A stretch of DNA of 50,493 nt, from IMG/VR virus record IMGVR_UViG_3300031251_000028, positions 1 through 50,493 of that record. The stretch is one strand, 5' to 3'. Numbering within the stretch: the stretch's first letter is position 1; each line of letters begins with the position of its first letter. The notes beneath the pieces were generated by a model, which ran no database searches, was not told the DNA's origin, and saw only the letters and a list, made by a program, of their open reading frames with translations. This document shows, piece after piece, positions 41,671-48,763 of this stretch. Origin of the DNA: a virus. The translations under genes and the position numbers were made by a program.

Positions 41671-42966
41671 ATGATCACCAAACCCTACAGCAAACAGCGC
41701 TGGCGCTTCTACGACCTTGGCCTATTCATCCACATTGCCCAGCGGGTGGCCGAGGATGTCGGTATAGTGGAATACTTCTCCCCATACGAAGAGGCGTTCA
41801 CCAAGCCGCACAAAGCCAGGCTGGGCGAAGGAGTACCCGGGATAACCCGGATAAACCATTTTTTCGAGAACAAGGATGAAGTGGACAGGTTTATTTTCCC
41901 GGATGTTGGTTTCGGGGATATCGTTGATGATCTCCGAGCGCAGGGGAAGGCCGTGTATGGCGTTGGGCTCAAAGGTCAAATGATCGAGCGCGACCGTTTC
42001 GAGCTCAAAAAGGTGCTCAAGGAGCGCGGCCTTTTTTGTGCTCCTTACGAGAAAATCAAAGGCATCACCAATTTGGTGGCACATCTCAAGGAAAACCCCG
42101 ATGTATGGGTAAAACTGAATAACGATTCCCGAGGCGTCAAGGAGACATTCTACGTCAAGGATTACAAGAGCGCAGCCAATGCTCTCTATAAGCTGGCTTT
42201 CGACCTGGATTGTTTTGCGGAAACACAGCTATTCCTTGTCGAAAAACCGATCTACCCCGGAGATAAAGGCGTGGAGATGGGCGATGACTGGAATTTCTCC
42301 AAGGATTTTCTTCCGGTAGGTCTCTACGGCGCCGAGATGAAGGGTGATAGCTATGGCGGCCGGTTTATGCCTTATGGAGAACTGCCGGCCCCGGTTAGAG
42401 TGGTGACCGATGCTATGAGGCCGGTATTCAAACGTGGGGGGGTTCAATCGGCAAGATCGTCCGAGATCCGTTTCGGCCGTCAAAATGGGAAGGTGGTAGG
42501 GAGTTTTGGGGATGCTTGCCAGCGGTTCGGTTGCCCGCCGTCTGGGGTTCTTACTAGGGGTTACACGAACATCACTGAGATTATGGGCAAAATGGCCGTG
42601 ATGGAGCCGGTAACTCCCAACCCGGTCAAGGAATATTGCGCGGAAATCATCGTAGGTGGGTCGTCAGTGAATAACGAGGCGGTGGAGGTGTTTCTTGATG
42701 AGAAGCACATGAACCGGGTGCTTGTCCGGCAATATTGCAAGATCGGTGACCAGATTTTCCGAGTGCCGCAAAAGGACGGTTCTTTGGTCTGCGAGTGCAT
42801 TGGGTTCGGGGATACCTTGGAAGAGGCCCAGCAGGAAGCGCGTGAATCCGTCGAATTGGTGAACTTCGAGGGGAAGACCTGGCAAAGCGATACCTTTGAT
42901 GAGATGGATGAAAAGCTGGAACGAGCCGACAAGCTGGGAGTTGGACTGGACTCAGGAAAGAAGTAA
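41671..42966 (+). CDS. ATP-grasp-like protein
   Basis: 431 residues. FIFPDVGFGDIVDDLRAQGK followed by GLKGQMIERDRFELKKVLKERGL resembles the start of the ATP-grasp fold in GARS/PurD-like and related phage proteins. The central VWVKLNNDSRGVKETF fits the ATP-binding beta-strand lysine region. The C-terminal region includes a Glu/Asn-rich strand (YCAEIIVGG). ATP-grasp ligases join carboxylates to amines or thiols; the substrate here is unknown. It follows the giant gene by 3 nt and converges with the integrase gene with no visible terminator between. Confidence 0.65.
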   Translation: MITKPYSKQRWRFYDLGLFIHIAQRVAEDVGIVEYFSPYEEAFTKPHKARLGEGVPGITRINHFFENKDEVDRFIFPDVGFGDIVDDLRAQGKAVYGVGLKGQMIERDRFELKKVLKERGLFCAPYEKIKGITNLVAHLKENPDVWVKLNNDSRGVKETFYVKDYKSAANALYKLAFDLDCFAETQLFLVEKPIYPGDKGVEMGDDWNFSKDFLPVGLYGAEMKGDSYGGRFMPYGELPAPVRVVTDAMRPVFKRGGVQSARSSEIRFGRQNGKVVGSFGDACQRFGCPPSGVLTRGYTNITEIMGKMAVMEPVTPNPVKEYCAEIIVGGSSVNNEAVEVFLDEKHMNRVLVRQYCKIGDQIFRVPQKDGSLVCECIGFGDTLEEAQQEARESVELVNFEGKTWQSDTFDEMDEKLERADKLGVGLDSGKK

Positions 42967-44391
42967 TCACTTTGCCATCCTTCTTCGCACCTTCACAGCC
43001 TCCAGACTGACCACGTTTGGGGGCTGTTCCTTTCCTGGCGCCATCATTCCCCTGAATTTCTCTTTCTGATCGGGGGTGAGGCTTTCCCAGAACTCCGAAC
43101 CGGCGATCATAGCCGCTTGGGATTCCGTCAGGGGTTTTGCCTCCTCTTCCCCGTACGGTATGCCGGCGCTCCGCAGGATGAACGCCGCGATCTTTTCTAC
43201 CACTTCCCGCAGACGGTCCATGTTGAATTGAGTATACCCTTCCGTTATGTCCAGAGGAATGGCGTGGTTCGCCAGCCGCTTCCTACTGAACAGGGTGATT
43301 TCCATCTCCTCACAGTATGATATGAACGAACGGCGCAAGTCGTGATGCGATGCCTTGACTCCGGATGTCTCTCTTACCTTCTTCAGGGCCGTTCGGGCCT
43401 CGGTTATGTGGCCTGTTTTGCCGTATGAAGGGAATACGTAGGAATCCGGACCATCATAGTAATACTTCATCCTGGCCTTCAGTCTGTCGATGATGAAGCG
43501 CGACAAGGGAACTTCCAGCACAACGCCGGTCTTCGTTTCCCGGAATACCGCCGTGCCGGCTGTAAGATTGACTTCCTTCCATTTCAACGTTGCTGTCTCC
43601 GTACACCGAGATCCTTGAAACAGCATCAACAGGATAAAGTCCTGGCTGGTGTCGAAATTCAGATTCAAGACAGCCGGTAACCACTTGGGAAGGTCTGCAG
43701 GCTTGATGTATGTCTCTCTCCGTGGAACGTTGTACCAGCCGTTGACAGCGGACAGTTTGGCCACAGGGTTCTTGATGATCACGTCTTCGTACATGTGCAT
43801 TACATGGTTGAATACCGCCCGGAGTATTCGCATGACACCATCCGCTCGGGATTTACTCCTTTTGCCAATTTCGGTATGTTTGGCAACAATCATGTTGCCG
43901 TCGATTGATCTGAGGGGTTTGTCCTTCCAATCTGGTATATACCGGTCGATGTCCCGCTGGTAGGTGTCAACAGAGGATGTTTTCAGTTTCTTCTTTGTGC
44001 GAGTGTATCCCTCTAACGCTTGTTGCAGCGTGATGTCCTTGCGGGTTTCCTGCTCGGCGGTAGCAATCTTATCGGCAGCCAGCTTTTCCTTCTCTTCTCT
44101 CCTGTCGTCAGGGGTAACCCCGTTGGCGGCATCTTCAAGTATCGCTTTGGCCTTGGTCAGGGCTTTTTCAAAATCAAGTACATCAGTCCGCCCCAGGCTC
44201 TCGTATATCTCTAGGCGGTTGCCTTTAGCATCCCGGCGGTCCTTTACCCGGCACTGGACAAAGTACGTCCGGGAATTCTGATTGACCTTTACCCCAAAAC
44301 CGGTGATTCTGGTATCGAAGTAGGCTATCTGCTTTCCGGGGATTGCTTCGAGCTTGTCTACGGATGTTCTGGTGATTCGGGCTTTTGGCAT
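42967..44391 (-). CDS. Tyrosine recombinase integrase
   Basis: 474 residues. The N-terminal arm-binding domain (GKQIAYFDTRITGFGVKVNQNSRTYFVQ) is of the DUF4102-like type, followed by a core-binding domain (~120-215). The catalytic domain has Arg262 (QGSRCTETATLKW), the HxxR pair His350-Arg353, His376 and nucleophile Tyr386 (TEGYTQF). A ~75-residue C-terminal extension is present. Its start lies next to attP with arm sites on both sides, so it acts on the tRNA-Leu 3' end. Confidence 0.93.
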   Translation of the reverse strand: MPKARITRTSVDKLEAIPGKQIAYFDTRITGFGVKVNQNSRTYFVQCRVKDRRDAKGNRLEIYESLGRTDVLDFEKALTKAKAILEDAANGVTPDDRREEKEKLAADKIATAEQETRKDITLQQALEGYTRTKKKLKTSSVDTYQRDIDRYIPDWKDKPLRSIDGNMIVAKHTEIGKRSKSRADGVMRILRAVFNHVMHMYEDVIIKNPVAKLSAVNGWYNVPRRETYIKPADLPKWLPAVLNLNFDTSQDFILLMLFQGSRCTETATLKWKEVNLTAGTAVFRETKTGVVLEVPLSRFIIDRLKARMKYYYDGPDSYVFPSYGKTGHITEARTALKKVRETSGVKASHHDLRRSFISYCEEMEITLFSRKRLANHAIPLDITEGYTQFNMDRLREVVEKIAAFILRSAGIPYGEEEAKPLTESQAAMIAGSEFWESLTPDQKEKFRGMMAPGKEQPPNVVSLEAVKVRRRMAK

Positions 44392-44413
44392 GGTCTCACT
44401 TCCTGCGAGATCG

Positions 44414-44433
44414 TAGTCAGCATATAGTCAGCA
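44414..44433 (+). repeat. attP arm sites, integrase side
   Basis: Two TAGTCAGCA copies (44414-44422 and 44425-44433), 11 bp apart. The same pair in the same orientation lies on the other side of the att core. They are probable arm-type integrase sites. Confidence 0.65.
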
Positions 44434-44586
44434 ATTTTTTAAAGTTGTATCATATACCCACAAATAGGAACCAAAACTGCAAATTGATAAAAATGTAATA
44501 ATATCGAATAGTTGATAATAAAATCAAAAACCGGTTGTATTCGGCCTCAAAGCCATATATATATACCACAAAGTCCTACGCAACAA

Positions 44587-44642
44587 ACTTAAAATCCCTC
44601 GGGGGTAACTCCGTGCCGGTTCGATTCCGGCTCCGGGCACCA
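44587..44642 (+). other. attP core: 3' part of tRNA-Leu(UAA)
   Basis: From the anticodon loop (CTTAAAA) through the long variable arm (GGGGGTAACTCC), T-arm GCCGG TTCGATT CCGGC, acceptor TCCGGGC, A and CCA, this is the 3' half of a tRNA-Leu. No D-arm or 5' acceptor precedes it, so it is not a functional tRNA. Phages that integrate in tRNA genes carry exactly such a fragment as attP core. The surrounding ~390 bp between genes hold only this core, AT-rich sequence and the arm repeats. Confidence 0.8.
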
Positions 44643-44722
44643 CGCTTAAAACCAACATTCAAGGGGCTTTGCGGGAATTTACCGTGAAGCCCTTTCTTAT
44701 GGCAAAATCTGTCGAAGTAAAA

Positions 44723-44742
44723 TAGTCAGCAGATAGTCAGCA
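44723..44742 (+). repeat. attP arm sites, repressor side
   Basis: TAGTCAGCA at 44723-44731 and 44734-44742, again 11 bp apart, matching the integrase-side pair. Presence on both sides of the core marks a complete attP. Confidence 0.65.
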
Positions 44743-44782
44743 AAGTTGAAAAACGGGACCTCAAAAATCGGCGGTAGCCCAT

Positions 44783-45076
44783 TCATTCGCCATACAATAT
44801 TTTGTCGCGTCTTTCTTTTTCAAGCCGTTCTTGACGCCGTTCCATCTCTTGCATCCTCTGCTCTTGCTCTCTCTCTTTATACCATCTATCGAGTTCATCG
44901 CGCTTCCTGTCCTGTTCTCGCTGACGTTCTTGAAACTCTCGTTGATCGCGCTCTAACTGCTCACTAAAATTCCGGTCCGATACTCGACGGCCGTTGTAAT
45001 CGTAACGGTCTTCAGCGAAACAGTTCGTCACAAGCAGGCCAATAATTACGGTAATCACTGCAATAACTATTTTCAT
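44783..45076 (-). CDS. Exported, highly charged coiled-coil protein
   Basis: 97 residues. Residues 1-21 form a signal peptide (MKIVIAVITVIIGLLVTNCFA). The mature part is a continuous Arg/Glu/Gln/Asp-rich helix (DRKRDELDRWYKEREQEQRM). GAGGG precedes the ATG, which overlaps the stop of the upstream membrane-protein gene (ATGA). It is transcribed with the repressor strand between attP and cI, so expression in the lysogen and a role in conversion or exclusion are inferred. No family recognised. Confidence 0.6.
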   Translation of the reverse strand: MKIVIAVITVIIGLLVTNCFAEDRYDYNGRRVSDRNFSEQLERDQREFQERQREQDRKRDELDRWYKEREQEQRMQEMERRQERLEKERRDKILYGE

Positions 45077-45327
45077 TGCCCTCTATCTCCCCTTTGAACA
45101 ATGATCGCTGTAATACAATTTTTACTGGCCCAACCAAACGCCATCACGGCAAAACCCACTATCTGAATGAATCCAAACGCTCTGAAGCATCCAAACAACT
45201 CCTGGAGTGTCTTCTGCAAACTGTAGCCTTTGCAAAAACCTATTATCAGACCCAATACAGCAGCAGGAATGCACAGTGCAAACATTATATAAAAATACAT
45301 ACCTATGTAATAAAAGCACTTTTTCAA
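45073..45327 (-). CDS. Small two-helix membrane protein
   Basis: 84 residues, probably starting at TTG 45327, though ATG 45300 is possible. Two hydrophobic segments (YFYIMFALCIPAAVLGLIIG, and the later FIQIVGFAVMAFGWA) predict an inner-membrane hairpin. Translationally coupled to the exported coiled-coil gene. Together they look like a lysogenic two-gene operon. Confidence 0.5.
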   Translation of the reverse strand: MKKCFYYIGMYFYIMFALCIPAAVLGLIIGFCKGYSLQKTLQELFGCFRAFGFIQIVGFAVMAFGWASKNCITAIIVQRGDRGQ

Positions 45328-45387
45328 GATGAATACCTATTTAATCAAGGTTTCCCGACAGACCTTAAAAGCGCCTATGACGTATGC

Positions 45388-45416
45388 TGTCCCGCTCATG
45401 TGCTACACATGGGACA
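45388..45416 (+). promoter_or_regulatory. Imperfect inverted repeat, possible operator
   Basis: TGTCC...CATGTG-CTA-CACATG-GGACA with a 4-nt bulge in the left arm. It lies between the leftward membrane-protein pair and the rightward small gene at 45441, where a shared operator could act. No clear T-tract for a terminator. Confidence 0.35.
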
Positions 45417-45440
45417 TCTTATTTTATGGAGGGTATCACC

Positions 45441-45596
45441 ATGCAAGACTACGCCAAGATGTACCGCCGCGAGTATGAAAAACGCGACCCGCAAGAAGTT
45501 CTGTACCAGATCCGGAAAGCGATTCGCAGTGGGCTGAAACCGACCACCATGCTATTGGCCATCATTATTCTTGTGGAGACCGCATCAAAGCGCTGA
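45441..45596 (+). CDS. Small hypothetical protein
   Basis: 51 residues from ATG 45441 with GGAGGG 9 nt upstream. N-terminus helical and charged (YAKMYRREYEKRDPQEVLYQI), C-terminus weakly hydrophobic (TMLLAIIILVETA). Convergent with the repressor gene, with a terminator between. Function unknown. Confidence 0.45.
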   Translation: MQDYAKMYRREYEKRDPQEVLYQIRKAIRSGLKPTTMLLAIIILVETASKR

Positions 45597-45602
45597 AACA
45601 GA

Positions 45603-45645
45603 TGAGGGGGTGACACCGCACGCCACCCCCTCATTGTTATTTTTC
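45603..45645 (+). terminator. Terminator between convergent small gene and repressor
   Basis: TGAGGGGGTG pairs with CACCCCCTCA (45603-45612 / 45624-45633) and is followed by TTGTTATTTTT. It ends rightward transcription from 45441; the stem itself could also serve the leftward repressor message. Confidence 0.7.
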
Positions 45646-46092
45646 TTCCAGTTTTCCCAAACTCCCTATGATCACCTTCAATAATTCATTTTGCTCTTCC
45701 GGCGAACTTTGATCCATCCCTGGTAATAACAGACTTACCGCGGTGAACGCCTTGGGGTTTCTCTTCATGATCTCCAGCAGGTCTTTGATCTCTGGCGAAT
45801 AGTCGGTTTGTGGTTCAGCAATAAGCCCCGCCCGTAATTCCGGATTAAGCAGCCTATTTCTATCCCCATTGATGAACATGGGGCCTTCTCCGGTTTTTAA
45901 CCAGGCGATGTTGATCCCATTGCATTTAGCAATGATCACATCTTCATCCATCCCCCCCCTTGATCTCCAGCTCCCAAGCGTGCCTTCGGGAACCCCCAGA
46001 AAAACAGCAAGCTCGCCCCAAGTGCGCTTCTCATAATAGTCTTTGATCGACTGCAAAACTTTTTTTGCAATAAGCAATTTTTTCTCTTGCAT
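45637..46092 (-). CDS. cI: CI-like phage repressor
   Basis: 151 residues. Residues ~24-45 form the helix-turn-helix (WGELAVFLGVPEGTLGSWRSRG), and INIAWLKTGEGPMF is the end of the Phage_CI_repr N-terminal domain. There is no LexA-type peptidase domain, so induction would not be by RecA-stimulated self-cleavage; the antirepressor two genes away is a likely inducer. GAGGA precedes the start. Two TTGCA-type palindromes overlap the beginning of this gene. Confidence 0.8.
   Translation of the reverse strand: MQEKKLLIAKKVLQSIKDYYEKRTWGELAVFLGVPEGTLGSWRSRGGMDEDVIIAKCNGINIAWLKTGEGPMFINGDRNRLLNPELRAGLIAEPQTDYSPEIKDLLEIMKRNPKAFTAVSLLLPGMDQSSPEEQNELLKVIIGSLGKLEEK
46065..46077 (+). promoter_or_regulatory. 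Candidate repressor operator 1
   Basis: TTGCAATAAGCAA, TTGC/GCAA palindrome within the 5' end of the repressor gene, 22 bp centre-to-centre from operator 2. Confidence 0.45.
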
Positions 46093-46099
46093 TTTGCAA
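46087..46099 (+). promoter_or_regulatory. Candidate repressor operator 2
   Basis: TTGCATTTTGCAA, a perfect palindrome (TTGCA-TTT-TGCAA) covering the repressor start codon and the -35 of the rightward promoter. Confidence 0.55.
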
Positions 46100-46115
46100 T
46101 GTCCTCATTTATATA
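46087..46115 (+). promoter_or_regulatory. Rightward early promoter
   Basis: TTGCAT (46087-46092), 17 bp, TATATA (46110-46115). It drives the HTH gene at 46174 and the antirepressor. Its -35 coincides with operator 2, so repressor binding would shut it off. No equally clear leftward promoter for the repressor is seen. Confidence 0.5.
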
Positions 46116-46173
46116 TTAATCATCATTGCCGCACATATTAGCACAAACCAGCGTCAAAACAAGGAGTAAAGCC

Positions 46174-46359
46174 ATGGATGTACCAATCGAATGCGTAACG
46201 CTTCCTATGGCCTGCCGCATGTATTCGGTCCACCGCAACACCCTTTACAAGATGATCAAGAGCGGAAGGCTAAAAGCTGTCAAGCCTACCGGCACCAAAA
46301 CAGGTACCTGGAGCGTAGAAAAGGCCGAAATGGACAGAGTTTTCAAGGGTCACGCCTGA
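46174..46359 (+). CDS. Small HTH DNA-binding protein (Cro/excisionase-like)
   Basis: 61 residues from ATG 46174 (AAGGAG 7 nt upstream). PMACRMYSVHRNTLYKMIKSGRL, followed by KPTGTKTGTW, is a MerR/excisionase-type winged helix-turn-helix. As first gene of the rightward early operon opposite the repressor it occupies the cro position. It could regulate transcription or direct excision; sequence favours the excisionase-type HTH_17 fold. Confidence 0.65.
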   Translation: MDVPIECVTLPMACRMYSVHRNTLYKMIKSGRLKAVKPTGTKTGTWSVEKAEMDRVFKGHA

Positions 46360-46364
46360 AACGC

Positions 46365-46398
46365 AAAAAGCCCCGCAGCCGGTCAGGGCGCACGGGGC
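46365..46398 (-). terminator. Leftward-facing terminator-like hairpin
   Basis: GCCCCG (46370-46375) pairs with CGGGGC (46393-46398). Read on the minus strand the stem is followed by TTTTT. It may block antisense transcription; rightward it lacks a T-tract. Confidence 0.45.
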
Positions 46399-46423
46399 AA
46401 AACTCAATGGAGGTCACACCATA

Positions 46424-47149
46424 ATGCAACAAATCATACCTGTCAAGCAGACAAGCATCGGAAGCGAGGAAGTCCAGACAGTCAACGCTCGGGATCTGCA
46501 CACCTTCCTGGAAAACAGGGCTCAATTCGCAGATTGGATCAAAGAGCGTATCGAACAGTTCGGTTTCGCGCAAGATATTGATTTTGTCCAATTTCATCAA
46601 AAAGTGAATAACGCCATCAAGCCCAGAATCGAGTATGCGCTTACTATCGACATGGCCAAGGAACTCTCCATGGTGGAGCGCAACGAAAAGGGCAAGCAGG
46701 CCCGGCAGTATTTTATCGCTTGCGAGAAGAAAGTAAAACAGCTTGCCACCATCCATTTCATGGTTCCCAAAACCCTCCCCGAAGCGCTCCGCCTCGCCGC
46801 TAATCTTGCCGAAGAGAACGAGCGGCAACAAGCGATTATCAAAGAATTGGAACCCAAAGCCGATTTTCACGATGCCGTGACCGAGGCGATCAACTGCCAC
46901 ACCATCCAAGAGGTTGCCAAGGTGATCGGCACCGGAGAAATCCGCCTGTTCAAATGGCTCCGCGAATTTGGCCTGCTCATGTCCAACAACCAACCCTACC
47001 AGCGCCACATCGAAGCCGGCTATTTCCGCATGGTCGAGAAGCAGTACAAGGACCGTAGGGGGGAGGCCCATACCTACAACCAGACCCTTGTTACCGGCAA
47101 GGGCTTGGTCTACATCCAACATCATTTTGGCGAGCGCAAGGCAGCCTGA
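46424..47149 (+). CDS. Antirepressor (AntA/AntB-like plus KilAC)
   Basis: 241 residues. Residues 15-105 match the AntA/AntB antirepressor domain (VNARDLHTFLENRAQFADWI...FAQDIDFVQF). A coiled coil (~125-145) leads to a C-terminal KilAC DNA-binding domain (~150-235: TIQEVAKVIGTGEIRLFKWLREFG and GKGLVYIQHHF). ATGGAGG precedes the ATG. Antirepressors bind and inactivate CI-type repressors; with a peptidase-less repressor this is the likely switch. Confidence 0.85.
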   Translation: MQQIIPVKQTSIGSEEVQTVNARDLHTFLENRAQFADWIKERIEQFGFAQDIDFVQFHQKVNNAIKPRIEYALTIDMAKELSMVERNEKGKQARQYFIACEKKVKQLATIHFMVPKTLPEALRLAANLAEENERQQAIIKELEPKADFHDAVTEAINCHTIQEVAKVIGTGEIRLFKWLREFGLLMSNNQPYQRHIEAGYFRMVEKQYKDRRGEAHTYNQTLVTGKGLVYIQHHFGERKAA

Positions 47150-47226
47150 ATAAAGTCTCATGCGTGCAACATCGCACAAGTAAAATCAACATCATAGGCG
47201 AAGAGTTCGCCGGGAAGGAGTCCCAC

Positions 47227-47751
47227 ATGTACCGCGACGAGATCACCGACCAAGATATATTGAACGAATGCCGCACCTTCCGAGACTCGCTCCGTATGTC
47301 ATGGCGCCGGTCGGGCAAAACCATCGAACAGATTGCTATTCACCTTCTCGGGCCAGCCTGCAGTATCCAGGACATAAACAACATGATCAAGAACCTCTCC
47401 CGGATCATCAACCCGAAGAGCCCCGAGGACAAGCGCAACATGGACGGCGACCTGCTTATCCCCTACATGGCTGCTACCGGCAACAGCATACCTTTGCGCT
47501 GGCTGAACATGAAATACAACCCAACCAAAACTCATATCGTCACCAATGAAGACCTGTTCCGCCAGATCGAATCGCTTGAAGGAATGTTCCGCGGCACCAT
47601 GAAAGACATCTATTCCGCCAGCCGTAGAGGCCGGATGCGTGGTCTGAACGTCCGTATGTCGGTGGCAGCCGGTCAAGTGCCTTTGTGGCTGATGCTTGAT
47701 ACTCAGTCAATGACGATGATGGAGGACATGATCAATGCAGACGCAGCATGA
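47227..47751 (+). CDS. Early hypothetical protein, possibly regulatory
   Basis: 174 residues from ATG 47227 (GGAAGGAG upstream). Helical throughout. A central part (IEQIAIHLLGPACSIQDINNM) looks HTH-like. Similar proteins follow antirepressors in early operons of proteobacterial phages, as I recall. The stop overlaps the next ATG. A CII-like role is possible but unproved. Confidence 0.5.
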   Translation: MYRDEITDQDILNECRTFRDSLRMSWRRSGKTIEQIAIHLLGPACSIQDINNMIKNLSRIINPKSPEDKRNMDGDLLIPYMAATGNSIPLRWLNMKYNPTKTHIVTNEDLFRQIESLEGMFRGTMKDIYSASRRGRMRGLNVRMSVAAGQVPLWLMLDTQSMTMMEDMINADAA

Positions 47752-47956
47752 GCGGTTTCTGACACTTGAACAGATATGCGAGCGGGCCGGGTATTGCCCT
47801 AACACGATTCACAATTACCGGGCAACAGGCAAGTCCCACATGTTGAAGTTGCCTCAATTGGTAAAGCGTGGGGATGGCCGTCTGGGATGTCTTGAAAGTA
47901 CCTTGGATGCTTACCTGTCCAAGGAGTACGGGGTAGAAGAAAGGGTAGCGGCATGA
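47735..47956 (+). CDS. Small HTH protein (AlpA/MerR-like)
   Basis: 73 residues. LTLEQICERAGYCPNTIHNYRATG is a MerR/AlpA-type helix-turn-helix, followed by KRGDGRLGC and LDAYLSKEYG as expected for excisionase-like DNA-binding proteins. Overlaps both neighbours (ATGA at the end). Likely an early transcription regulator. Confidence 0.6.
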   Translation: MQTQHERFLTLEQICERAGYCPNTIHNYRATGKSHMLKLPQLVKRGDGRLGCLESTLDAYLSKEYGVEERVAA

Positions 47957-48147
47957 CCCCGGCCAACTGCCCGAGCCTCATAATAAGCATCTGTTGTCAC
48001 TGCGGCAAAGAGTACGGCAGGAAAGACGGCAGGGGCGCATCAGGTCCATCTCACGGCTCATGCCCTGCTTGTCATGAAAAGGTGATGAATGAGTTGGGTG
48101 TTTCAATGGCCGAACGTCAAGCAATCTACATGGAGGTGGCAGCATGA
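47953..48147 (+). CDS. Small zinc-ribbon protein
   Basis: 64 residues with CCHCG (about 14-18) and a second pair CPAC about 21 residues later, plus His near the second pair. A single treble-clef or ribbon zinc site is likely. Coupled by ATGA overlaps on both sides. Confidence 0.55.
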   Translation: MTPANCPSLIISICCHCGKEYGRKDGRGASGPSHGSCPACHEKVMNELGVSMAERQAIYMEVAA

Positions 48148-48326
48148 ACAAACGTAAAGAGAATCCACGCTACAACGTCATATCGGTGCGCGTATCCAAC
48201 AAAGAGGCCGACCAGCTTGACCGCATTGTGAACCAGGGCGGAGCTGCCAGCCGGAGCGAGATATTACGGTACGCTATGGATAACTTTGTGACGATCTTCA
48301 AGGAGGCTGCGCCATGCGAACCATGA
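48144..48326 (+). CDS. Ribbon-helix-helix (CopG-like) DNA-binding protein
   Basis: 60 residues. Strand VISVRVSNKEADQLDRIVNQ then SRSEILRYAMDNFV matches the CopG/Arc beta-alpha-alpha fold. Such small RHH proteins act as repressors or antitoxins. No toxin gene is adjacent: the next gene is a small membrane protein overlapping by 13 nt. Confidence 0.65.
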   Translation: MNKRKENPRYNVISVRVSNKEADQLDRIVNQGGAASRSEILRYAMDNFVTIFKEAAPCEP

Positions 48327-48550
48327 CTACCAAAGAAAAGCGGGAACTCCGTAAAGGCATGCTTGCCTTGATATCTCTGATTATCCTGATGGGAGTAATC
48401 GGATGGATAGAGCAGGAGCCGCCAGCGCCCCAAGCTCACATTGACGAGGCGGTGAATGTTCGCGACTCGCTGGTAAAGGCGCAGGATTCCTATGTGATGG
48501 ACATGATAATGCAGTCCAAAGGAGACAAGCCATGTCAACCATCGAAATAG
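48314..48550 (+). CDS. Small membrane protein
   Basis: 78 residues; AGGAGG 7 nt before ATG 48314. One transmembrane segment (LALISLIILMGVIGWI), then a soluble tail with Pro/Glu and Ala/Asp stretches. Unknown function. Overlaps both neighbours. Confidence 0.5.
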   Translation: MRTMTTKEKRELRKGMLALISLIILMGVIGWIEQEPPAPQAHIDEAVNVRDSLVKAQDSYVMDMIMQSKGDKPCQPSK

Positions 48551-48678
48551 TTTTAATGGCCTATTCAGTGGGCGTGTGCAGCGGCATGTTGATCTTGTCT
48601 CTTTTTTGGGGTTCGGATGATAAGCGGGACGATATACCTCGCTTCATGCCGATGGAAGATTACAAGGATGGGAAGTAA
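48532..48678 (+). CDS. Very small membrane protein
   Basis: 48 residues with GGAG 7 nt before ATG 48532. N-terminal hydrophobic segment (IEIVLMAYSVGVCSGMLILS), then an acidic/charged tail. Its TAA is inside the R'' core of the attC-like site that follows. Confidence 0.5.
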   Translation: MSTIEIVLMAYSVGVCSGMLILSLFWGSDDKRDDIPRFMPMEDYKDGK

Positions 48679-48732
48679 CGACAAAGCGCACCGGCAAGCG
48701 GAGCGCAGACCGTGTGCCGCGACTGGTTAGAC
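48673..48732 (+). other. attC-like recombination site 4
   Basis: R'' AAGTAAC (48673-48679) and R' GTTAGAC (48726-48732, perfect GTTRRRY). L'' GCGCACCGG (48686-48694) pairs with CCG-GTGC-GC in 48710-48720, leaving T48713 and C48718 unpaired. The bulge pattern and loop sequence match attC-like site 3 (1024-1084). Confidence 0.7.
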
Positions 48733-48763
48733 AACCGGACGTGCCACGGAGCGAGGCGGGACA

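Noticed and set aside
44587-44642. Functional tRNA-Leu gene
   Set aside because: Only the part from the anticodon loop to CCA is present; the 5' acceptor strand and D-arm are missing, so it is an att core.
48144-48550. Toxin-antitoxin pair formed by the ribbon-helix-helix gene and its neighbour
   Set aside because: The adjacent small membrane protein has no recognised toxin motif and the genes are part of a longer overlapping operon; evidence is insufficient.
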